A DNA stretch of 64,000 bases from Astropecten irregularis (Eukaryota > Echinodermata > Asteroidea > Paxillosida > Astropectinidae), in NCBI GenBank assembly GCA_963971285.1, contig OZ020252.1:16963662-17027661 (forward strand), given 5' to 3'. The position numbers and the translations under genes are program-made. The notes beneath the pieces are model-generated. The model was not told where the DNA came from. It made no database searches and was given only the letters and a program-made list of their open reading frames with translations. Numbering within the stretch: the first letter of the stretch is position 1; each line of letters begins with the position of its first letter. Below, in pieces: positions 55,220 through 64,000 of the stretch.

Positions 55220-55581
55220 TTAAAGGTACAGTTTAACATTGCTAACATTATCCAAAACAGAAATGTTCGCAGATTTACCAATAACTTCCATGGTATGAAG
55301 ATGGTGATGGTTGAAACATGCCGTTAAAATGTTTCCGGCTGACATGCTGTATTTATCCAGAAATTAGTCAAACAACGACCGAAAACGGTTTTGATCTCGG
55401 GGTAAGATCAAAACTCCTCATTTGAAAATACCGTGAGTGTTTTCACAGTTTTCTGCAGTTTTCGATGATGACATGAGCTGAAAATGTAACAGGTTTGGTT
55501 TTATTCCATGACAAATCAAAGTTATGAATATTCCACGCAGCTGTTCTGTCACCTTTACCAATCATGTATTATGCCTTTAAA
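55220..55581 (+). mobile_element. TTAA-flanked MITE, 362 bp
   Basis: TTAAAGGTACAGTTTAACAT at the left and CAATCATGTATTATGCCTTTAA at the right. The left half and centre (CAAAACAGAAATGTTCGCAG, GTATGAAGATGGTGATGG, CGACCGAAAACGGTTTTGAT, CTCGGGGTAAGATC) match 18802. Much of the right half (AAAATACCGTGAGTGTTTTC onward) is different until GCTGTTCTGTCACCTTTACC. Confidence 0.85.
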
Positions 55582-57027
55582 ATAGGCCTTCATTACGCAC
55601 GGTGCTGGATGCAGTTTGTTGCATTCATCTCATTAATGTGTGCACTTTTAAAGGGCGGCTGCAGTGCTTTTTTTAGTCAGGTCATTTTATTGCCTTCATA
55701 CAGAGAATATACTGACAAATATTGAATGGCAAGTCTTATTTTGAATTCAAACCAGCATTTGGTTTCATTTGAACGGCTTTGCAAAATGGGGGATTTTCAT
55801 GCATACTCATGTAGGGAACCAACAGCCAAAATATAATGAAAAAACATAAACAAATGAAGAGGCAAACGTGACCCCCAGAAATGGTTTGTCAAAAAAATTG
55901 CACCACCAGTTGAGTGAAAGGAACATATTCAGCACAAAAAAACCCATTGAGGGGAACAGTTTTGTCATGAATATGGAAATGCTAATTAGCATACAAACTG
56001 AAAAACCTGTTTTTAACCCTAAATCAGTGTGAGGAAGTGGGTAAAATCACAATCCCCATGTACAGTTTTTTTTATTGCCACCTGTTCAGGCCATAATATT
56101 CGCATTGCAGAGACCCTTTAACAGCGTACTTGGATTCCTGGACCTGAAGTAGACCGATCATTGCTCGTAGGCTTATTCAATTAAGAAAGGTGAAAAAACG
56201 CGCAATAAATCAAATTTAAAAGACAAGCTGTCTCCGGCAATTTCACTAATCTACCAAAATCCATAACTCAAAGAAATCCAAATAGCTATAGATTATGTGC
56301 ATCTCAAGTACGTCAACTCCTTTTCAGTATTATACAAAAATACACCATGCAATACACGTGCATGTAGTTACAAATTAACATTATTTCAAATATATTCTTT
56401 CAACAATTCACGGTTTTCGTTACATATACTGGTACTATAGCCTACGTAAATGCTACGCATCCATGCGTGTAATTTGTCCCCGCCATAGTGCGTTTTTTCT
56501 GCTGGTCTATCTGCAATTTTTATAATCTCTAATCGATAAACGAATTGAATGTCATATTCTCCATTTTGTTTAGTATACCAGTGTTACATGTACTTTTTAA
56601 ACCACATGACTGAAACATATGGGTTTCTGTTTAATTGCGTTTCATTGGCTAAAGACAAAGGTATAATTTTGATAATGTACGTTTCCAACAAAACAGAAAC
56701 TACAATTTACTAAAATTAGCAACATTGGAATGGGGAAAACGGTTTCTAAAATCAATTTTAAAACCGCATTTTCAGATAGGTAGGGCTATCGAGAAAAAAT
56801 GTCGAGTATTTAATTAATTGACAAAGTTATGACTTAACTGTAACTTCATCAGTTTTGATCAAGAGCACGTAAAAGAAGTGACCCAACCGCTGATCAAAAG
56901 GGAACATAGCAGAACGAGCTAACATGTACATCGCATCAGTAGGGCCTATAGGGCCTATCATATAGATTTGCATGAATGCACAGGTAACTTATAACTCTGC
57001 AATCTCGATGCATTTATCTCCCGCTGC
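55582..57027. other. Non-coding stretch
   Basis: No gene or complete transposon recognised. Confidence 0.4.
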
Positions 57028-57035
57028 GTCGAGGC

Positions 57036-57354
57036 CAGGCGCGGTTCTACGGGGGGGCTAGGGGGGCTGTAGCCCCCCAAAATTTTTGTCTAGCCCCCCC
57101 CCCCCCCCCCCCCCCCCCCCAAAAAAATGCAAGTGAAAAAAAAAAATTCTTGAAGATACTGGATTTTTTCTGTTATTAAGCGCCAATTACATTAAAAACG
57201 CGGTGTGTGGGCTATAATGTGCCTTTTTTTCGACCCCTAATAAGACATAGCAGAAGCAAGTGTTAGAACAACCCAAAATATTGGGTCTTCTAGCCCCCCC
57301 AAAAATAATGGCTCTTCTAGCCCCCCCAAAATGTTGGCTCTAGAACCGCGCCTG
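57036..57354. mobile_element. hAT-type MITE, 319 bp, perfect 8-bp target duplication
   Basis: CAGGCGCGGTTCTA at the left and its inverse TAGAACCGCGCCTG at the right are flanked by identical GTCGAGGC (57028-57035 and 57355-57362). Tips starting CAG and an 8-bp duplication are hAT hallmarks. The interior is built from GGGGGGCTA/TAGCCCCCC blocks, with a run of 27 C at 57094-57120, and has no transposase. Confidence 0.92.
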
Positions 57355-57362
57355 GTCGAGGC

Positions 57363-59118
57363 CGGCTGCGCCCATAATCTCAAGGCAAAGAACTAATGAA
57401 CTTGACATCTAAGTGGAAAATAAAGTTCATAGAGTGGAACCGCTTCAGAGCATTTTTCATACTACAACGACCACGAATCGGTCTACTCCTATTATCTTAC
57501 CTTCAACATCCAGGGTTGGTTGTCAGGAGGCCACGGTTTGTACTTTCCCTGATGATAGAGCCCAGAAGTCGGACAACCACTGCAATATGCTTCTCTTTCC
57601 CCCTACTGTATGAAATTTCACACTTTGATAATGTCGACTGGCAGCGTACGGTTACTATGTGACATCTGGATCGGTTAGTTCTGGTGATCGTAGCTAGTAT
57701 TGGTGTCTGCTGCAGATACCATCTGATTCTGAAGCTGGATTGGACTCTCCACCGACTGAGGTAGTGTATAGTGACACCTACGCACGTCCCATGCAGCTGA
57801 ACTCAGTACACCACTGACTGAAACAAGCGCGAATGGTTTAATACTGTACGGTGCAATAAATGCGGGTAGACGAACAGCACAGGCTCACCTGGTAGATCGG
57901 AGCTATTCGCTAAAAAACATGAACCACAATTACATTTTCATCGTGCTATGTTTTATTTCAAAGCACGTTCGAAGCACGTCCATAAACGCCCATGCAGTGA
58001 GCTTGACTTATACATCACCGTACCAGCATATACCGCATCTATTTATATTATGCCGATGTGTCATGCACAGTTTCTACTAACTAATTACCAAGCAAATCGC
58101 TGTGTTTTTAGCGGCGGTAACGGCTCGTGAAGTCTGCTCACTAGACTCTTTGATGTGTTATCGCATCCTTTGCATCCAGGTGCAATCAGGGAGCCAGTCT
58201 ATGTTTAACTGACAGTGTGACGATTAATGAAGCAATGCAGATGAAGTGTAGCAGTTCGATGATCGTTATTATGCAGCTAGGACTGGTTGTATATAATATA
58301 CCAGAGATGCAATCTGCATAATATATTTGGCATTATCCAACTAGTATTGATTGTACATGTAGTTTGCTTGACAGGTTGAAAAAAATTTGAATTTGACAGT
58401 ATAGCATTGTATAGGTCAACATGCTGAAACAAACAGTATACCGTACGTTGAAGTAAAAATACCAATTCCCAAGACCCATAAGGGCTATAGAATGCAAAAA
58501 CGTACCCCTTCGAAAGTTGATTTGTTTTCGATTGAAAAATTACAAAGTAATTTTTTTGCATGCGCTCGCAAAAGTCAAAAGGCGTCTCAATTTGCTATGA
58601 GATTACGGCGTAGGCCCGGCATGATTATTTTCTCTAATAATTATGGCACCTCACATTGCTAGGATATGAATTCTCTTTCAGTAAATATGCCTATATCTTT
58701 TGACACATCACGTAAAAATATACTTTTATCAATATGCCAGGATTGAGGATTTCTAATACGCAGTAGAGACTAGCGAAACCATCTGACTTGTAACAGAAGG
58801 GCTGTATAGCGAGCGAGCACGGTAAATTATAATATACAGGTGTATTGGCCAATTATTTCTGTGCACTGGTGCATAGACCAAACTGCCGTGTTGGTTTACA
58901 ACTTTTCGAGTCCACGCTGCCTATAAAAATTGTCATAATAGTCAACTGCCTGCCCGTATTTCTGACGTTATGTTCAATGATAGTAAACACAGTATAGAGG
59001 GCGCTAGACTGGTGAATGTAGATTGCTTTGCTCACCCGGACCTAGTGTGATGTCACCTACCAGTCTAAATGAACGCCCCATCCCTATAGTTGTGTTTGAT
59101 GATATTTTTAAATCCCTC
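57363..59118. other. Non-coding stretch
   Basis: Only short frames without recognisable products. Confidence 0.4.
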
Positions 59119-59502
59119 TTAAAGGCATTGCATACGTTTGGTAATGACTCTGAAAATTTATGGCAATAAAAACTTACTTGGTGAGAAGTACAGCTGCTTT
59201 GGATAGTATAATGCATATTGAGAAACGTTCAATTCGAAGTACCGCGGTAATGGAAAAATATGTCACTTTTTATCTCCAAAAATTATGAATCTGAGAAGCG
59301 TTATGGCCGTAACGCTTCTCAGCTATTGAATTACTGTTCTCTGGCGTGAAATAACCGCTCTAGTTTGTCGCCAAAATCTCAAAAACGCTACCACCTTTTG
59401 AATTGAAACTTTCACGGGTTAGTTTTATGGTATATATATACAATTATATTGGTTTGAAACAAACAGTAGGCTCAAATTACCAAACGTATGCAATCCCTTT
59501 AA
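59119..59502. mobile_element. TTAA-flanked MITE with long exact-looking termini, 384 bp
   Basis: TTAAAGGCATTGCATACGTT at the left and AACGTATGCAATCCCTTTAA at the right, continuing to TGGTAAT/ATTACCA, about 27 bp of inverted repeat within TTAA. A central palindrome CTGAGAAGCGTTA/TAACGCTTCTCAG lies at 59291-59322. The interior is unrelated to the other TTAA copies. Confidence 0.9.
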
Positions 59503-60049
59503 AAAGACACTTATTTAACCAACCTTAATCAACTACATTATTTGGTTAAGCGCCTAAAAACGCCTGTATAGCTGTTCCGACATTTCGTTGTTACGTTTTG
59601 TTTGCAGCATATCTCGAGAACGACAAATGTTTTGGTAATGATTCTTTTTGCACAAGCTTTGTTAGATAGCATGCTGCTTTGAAAGCTGATCAAATAAGTT
59701 GGAAAGGCTCTGTGTTCGTTCAGAAACACTTAAATGTCTAGTTATATTATTAGTATGCCTAAACTCAACAGAGAAGGGGCTTCCCAACCAGTAACTACTA
59801 TATATTAACACTCACAGCCACATACTCCATAATACCCACTCTGTGCAAACCAAGTTTATACGTAAGCGTTTTGGACGTAGCGTACACATTTTATATGCAC
59901 GGTGTACTAAATTTAAGCCCGATAAAAACTCATTAATATTTCAAGGTCGTTGTAATATGCGATGCAAATTATGAACGAACAATTTTACCGTGTACATAAT
60001 CATAAACGACCAATCTCAAAAGTGGAATAGTTGTCTCGGCAGTAGAAAC

Positions 60050-60283
60050 TTAAAGGTATCAGCAACTTAAAGGTTTTTTGTCAAAGAAATACAGATGGGA
60101 ACCATATCAAGACACAGATACAATAACTGTCATCCGTGAAATTCCCAGTTCCATACGGTGCCTACCTTTTGGGAAAACAGTGAAAAAACGTCCGTGGTAC
60201 ATGATTTTTAACTTTTCCAAGATCAAAACTGTTTTTGGTCAATTGGTTCTACTGTTTTCTGGATAAATACAGCATTTCAGGCA
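60050..60283 (-). mobile_element. TTAA MITE fragment, truncated by the tandem array
   Basis: TTAAAGGTATCAGCAACTTA, then the inverted 38350 body (TTTGTCAAAGAAATACAGAT, CATCCGTGAAATTCCCAG, TTTTTGGTCAATTGGTT, GATAAATACAGCATTTCAGG). It stops after GGCAGACAAAT, where the first unit of the 60284-62513 array starts. Confidence 0.7.
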
Positions 60284-60961
60284 GACAAATTTCAACTCAA
60301 TGTACACAAGGCAAAAGCAAGGGAATTATATCCTATGGTTACCGAAAAAGTGCAATACACACTGGCATAAGAACAGCTTAAAACGACGTCACATTCATTA
60401 GCCAATCAGAGTAGGGAAAGTTAAAAAATATATTACCAAACTTTTTTAATGGCCAATCACTTTTCAATGTCCAGGCTCTTCCAACGCCAGCTAGGATGTA
60501 ATGTTTCTGGATTAATCAGGAAAGTTAAACTTTCTCTTATGTTTCCTCCTCAATATATTTTAACTAAGAAAGTTCTGAGAGCTTTAAAAATGATGGATTG
60601 GAGAAATATGGCACTGGGGACCTCCTGCCTGGACTCTGGGTTTCCATTTGTGACCATTATTTTGTGATGTGAGGTGGTCAGCTGAGCATGAGAATATCTA
60701 AAAAAAATATAAAAAAAAAAAAAAAAATTAAATGGTCAACCCACCATAAAATGAAAAGAAAATGAAAGGTGACATGTTCATCATCATTTTTTCTGTGCAA
60801 CTTGAACAGCCGGTGTGAGAGTTCTGTATATTTTTAAATGATTTTAGAAGTAAGGATTTAGCACTGTTGTGTATGGGAGTTTATTTACTTGGGTGCAACC
60901 CTAACCCGGGCGATCGACGAGACTCGGCCTCGCCGTCCACTTTTATCCTAAGTTGTTTTGA

Positions 60962-61046
60962 ACGCTGGTCAACTCGTACGCCGCCCAACTCGTACGCCCC
61001 AACTCGTACCGACTCGTAAGCCGACCAACTCGTACGCCACCAGCAT
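60962..61046 (+). repeat. CAACTCGTACGCC minisatellite in unit 1
   Basis: Four to five copies of a 13-20 bp unit built on CAACTCGTACGCC are enclosed by the inverted hexamers GCTGGT and ACCAGC. The same structure occurs in unit 2 at about 61972-62054. Confidence 0.85.
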
Positions 61047-61971
61047 ATTAAGATTGTACATGTAGTTTGTAATAACAAAATAAACAAGCACTGAGTGTGC
61101 GGTGCTCGTCCACCGCGTCGGTGGGGGCAAACCTAATTTGAATATAATCTTGATATTATCTACAATTCCTCGTGCACTGTGTTCATCAGTCTAATCATTA
61201 GCTTCGCTCTGTTTAGCTGCCAAATTCATTTCAATATACACAAGGCAAAAGCAAGGGAATTATATCCTATGGTTACCGAAAAAGTGCAATACACACTGGC
61301 ATAAGAACAGCTTAAATCGACGTCACATTCATTAGCCAATCAGAGTAGGGAAAGTCAAAAAATGTATTACCAAACACTATTAATGGCCAATCACTTTTCA
61401 ATTTCCAGGCTCTTCCAACGCCAGCAGGGTTGTTATGTTTCTGGATTAATCAGAAAAGTTAAACTTTCTCTTATGCTTCCTTCTCAATATATTTTAATAA
61501 AGAGAGTTCTGAGAGCTTTAAAAATGATGGATTGAAGAAATATGGCACTGGACTTCCTGCCTTGACTCTGGGTTTCCATTTGTGACCATTTGTGATGCAA
61601 TTGGGTGAGAAAGTGGGTCTATTTCAGCCGCTTTGCAGAGGGATGTTTTTTTAATGGCTTCTTTGACTGGAGTGATCACGTTTACCTTGTTTTAGGGGTG
61701 GTCAGTTGAGCATGAGTATATCTAAAAAAAAAATTCAATGGTCAACCCACCATAAAATGAAAAGAAAATGACAGGTTACATGTTCATCATCATTTTTTCT
61801 GTGCAACTTGAACAGCCGATGTGAGAGTTCTGTATGTTTTTTAAAATGATTTTGGAAGTAAGGATTTAACACTGTTGTCTATGGGAGTATATCTACTTGG
61901 GTGCAACCCTAACCCGGGCGATCGACGAGACTCGGCCTCGCCGTCCACTTTAATCCTAAGTTGTTATGATT

Positions 61972-62054
61972 GCTGGTCAACTCGTACGCCGCACAACTCG
62001 TACGCCCCAACTCGTACCGACTCGTACGCCGACCAACTCGTACGCCACCAGCAT
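61972..62054 (+). repeat. CAACTCGTACGCC minisatellite in unit 2
   Basis: It matches the unit 1 array with a few changes (GCACAACTCG for GCCCAACTCG, CTCGTACGCCGA for CTCGTAAGCCGA), again between GCTGGT and ACCAGC. Confidence 0.85.
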
Positions 62055-62673
62055 TATTAAGATTGTACATGTAGTTTGTAATAACAAAATAAACAAGCAC
62101 TGAGTGTGCGGTGCTCGGCCACCGCGTCGTTGGGGGGCAAACCTAATTTGAATATAATCTTGATATTATCTACAATTCCTCGTGCACTGTGTTCATCAGT
62201 CTAATCATTAGCTTCGCTCTGTTTAGCTGCCAAATTCATTTCAATATACACAAGGCAAAAGCAAGGGAATTATATCCTATGGTTACCGAAAAATTGCGGT
62301 ACACACTGGCATAAGAACAGCTTAAAACGACGTCACATTCATTAGCCAATCAGAGTAGGGAAAGTCAAAAAATGTATTACCAAACACTTTTAATGGCCAA
62401 TCACTTTTCAATTTCCAGGCTCTTCCAACGCCAGCAAGGTTGTAATGTTTCTTGATTAATCAGGAAAGTTAAACTTTCTCTTATGTTTCCTCCTCAATAT
62501 AATATATTTTAATTAATGTGGGGACTCGTAAGTTACTCACCATACCCAACTCCCCAGATACAGTGCTATATTTAGAATGGTCCCTCATGAATATGCATAT
62601 GTGTACAAGTTTACACACAAATCATTCCGCCTCATACTTTAATGATTATGGTCAACCGCAGCACCGTAGTGGA

Positions 62674-62799
62674 ACCACTACAGAAAAATGGCGACGAGGA
62701 TGGGATGAGTGTGTCACCACTACAGAAAAATGGCGACGAGGATGGGATGAGTGTGTCACCACTACAGAAAAATGGCGACGAGGATGGGATGAGTGTGTC
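62674..62799 (+). repeat. 42-bp tandem repeat, three identical-looking copies
   Basis: ACCACTACAGAAAAATGGCG begins at 62674, 62716 and 62758. The unit is 14 codons, so the open frame 62518-62895 passes through it, giving three TTTEKWRRGWDECV repeats. There is no recognised domain around it, so coding status is unclear. Confidence 0.92.
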
Positions 62800-62895
62800 A
62801 TTTCTGCTCTGCATGATTTCATCATGACTCTGCAAGCATCAGAACTGTTTTTTTTACTGTCTTCAAAGATCCCCGGGTGCAACAGCCGAATTTGA

Positions 62896-63909
62896 CTGGA
62901 GTCCTACACACTGGAGCATTGGGAGTCGTGAGTCAACTGATCCTGTAAGACTGAGGCAGTCATCTGTACTCGGCAGTAGACGCTAACTCCATTGTTCTTA
63001 TACAATTATGTGACTCCAATTTCATGGTATGCCTACATGTAATGTATTTTGTATTTTATTGTCCTATGTAAATTGTATGTATCTGTGCGTTACCTTGCAT
63101 ATGCAAATCATGGTATAGTTAAGTGTCTGAGGACATAGGCCTACATGTTGTTTTGATACATTATGGCATAGATTGCACATACATACATATACATGTATAT
63201 CTTTGGTATACACTGACTGGGGGAATCTTCCATCTTTTCAGTGCGTATATACTGGAGCATGTTTGTACGCTTGGGCAATTCATCCAACTTGTGGACGGCT
63301 TGGATTGTTTTGTGTTATACAATTATTTGTACATGTACTTTTTCAACATGTCTGTATTTGAGGAAGGTATAATAAGGCCCTTAAAACTTTGGCCAATATA
63401 TCCTTCAATTTACGCTTTCAGCTGGCGTATCAGTGCTAATTATGAAAGTTTTCATTTTGGGAGCACCATAAAAATAGCTAAAGTTAAATTAGCTGTTTAT
63501 CGAGTTGTAAGACTCTTAACTGGGAAAAAAGCAGGGAAGTGCCTACCCATTCTGGCTCAGCACTTCCTAGTACTACCCCAGAAGTGGTTTTCTGTATGAA
63601 GTGACTGGACACTTTGAAATACATGTTCAGCTAGATTGTTGTGATTCCGATTATGTATATCACAATTTTGGATTTTGACTGTACAACAAGTAAGTACTTG
63701 TTAGTAACTAGCTTGGTCTAGATGCAACTGGATAATGTAATCTGATCCTTCTCATAGATTGAGACAGAAAGTTATTGTTGGAAAATCTGCTGTTATGGTT
63801 TAAACTGGTCTTACAATGCATTCCAAATATTATGCCCATGTACGTTTGTGACGGCTTCTTGTTTGGCTCTAGGTGTGACTGTTGAGTGCTTAACTGTCAG
63901 CATTTTTGT
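62896..63909. other. AT-rich stretch, coding status unknown
   Basis: A 158-codon frame occupies 63123-63599 on the plus strand. Its sequence is rich in Tyr, His, Ile and Phe around ACATGTATAT-type DNA and shows no recognisable family, so it is probably chance. The region could equally be a 3' UTR. Confidence 0.35.
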
Positions 63910-64000
63910 TCTCACCATTTTGGGGCATACTGTTATGACCCCGTATGTGAGGCTTTTGGTCTCACCATTAATGGGCATACATGTACTGTTTTGACCCAGT
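63910..64000 (+). repeat. 50-bp tandem repeat running off the window
   Basis: TCTCACCATTTTGGGGCATAC at 63910 returns as TCTCACCATTAATGGGCATAC at 63960, each followed by CTGTT(A/T)TGACCC. At least two copies are seen; the array may continue beyond the edge. Confidence 0.7.

Larger units (their letters stand above)
60284..62513 (+). repeat. Tandem array of a unit of about 1 kb, 2.3 copies
   Basis: The anchor ACACAAGGCAAAAGCAAGGG occurs at 60304, 61238 and 62248, giving units of 934 and 1,010 bp and a third cut off at about 62513. The copies share CCTATGGTTACCGAAAAA, GACGTCACATTCATTAGCCA, CAGGCTCTTCCAACGCCAGC, CTAACCCGGGCGATCGACGA and CGGTGCTCG...CCACCGCGTCG. Unit 2 has about 97 bp extra near 61600-61697. 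No coding function is evident; it may be an amplified transposon. Confidence 0.92.

Noticed and set aside
57094-57120. C27 and the other G/C homopolymers (51276-51297, 16602-16616, 5521-5542) as regulatory elements
   Set aside because: At least the C27 run is inside a MITE, and homopolymer lengths are prone to assembly error.
60449-60667. 72-codon frame inside the tandem unit as a gene
   Set aside because: The equivalent positions in units 2 and 3 are broken by substitutions and frameshifts, so it is not maintained.
63123-63599. 158-codon plus-strand frame
   Set aside because: Composition follows the ACATGTATAT-rich DNA and no domain is visible; chance is more likely without transcript data.

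Overview
The window is animal nuclear DNA: AT-rich, intron-containing, with spliced coding exons, a BEL/Pao-type retrotransposon end and very many short non-autonomous DNA transposons. The mix of a neuronal-type synaptotagmin gene, BEL/Pao, tRNA-derived SINEs, hAT-, mariner- and TTAA-flanked MITEs suggests a marine invertebrate, most likely a deuterostome such as an echinoderm. That placement is inferred from general repeat flavour, not from a diagnostic sequence. I see no bacterial-style operons, CRISPR arrays or prophage.

There is one confident cellular gene. A synaptotagmin lies on the minus strand in seven coding exons between 18734 (ATG) and 9267 (stop). The exons join with canonical GT/AG sites and consistent phases into a 430-residue protein: an N-terminal membrane anchor, a Cys-rich juxtamembrane stretch, a linker, then C2A, C2B and a terminal WHTL motif. 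C2A keeps all five calcium-ligand aspartates. C2B keeps four; the fifth is glycine. Five of the six introns carry recognisable transposon insertions; the long first intron shows only a short hAT-like end.

Layout. 1-1750: 3' end of a BEL/Pao element (integrase tail, then a putative 3' LTR). 1.9-2.2 kb: two-tier minisatellite. 4-9 kb: MITEs and a LINE 3' relic. 9.3-18.8 kb: the synaptotagmin gene. 18.8-48 kb: no gene recognised; scattered MITEs, a 519-bp foldback element at 20507-21025 and hairpins. 48.1-50.4 kb: a tRNA-derived SINE, then a degenerate GT-rich tract, a 31-bp repeat and 1,482 bp of apparently perfect TTGTG pentamer. 50.4-60 kb: more MITEs, including a hAT MITE with a perfect 8-bp target duplication. 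60.3-62.5 kb: a tandem array of a unit of about 1 kb. 62.6-64 kb: a 42-bp triplicate and AT-rich DNA of unknown function.

The dominant unexplained theme is a superfamily of MITEs about 360 bp long, always bounded by TTAA and AAAGG/CCTTT tips (at least 15 copies or fragments). They look modular: different left and right halves are combined. One copy sits inside another MITE family whose uninterrupted copy is also in this window, which gives direct evidence for TTAA-targeted insertion.
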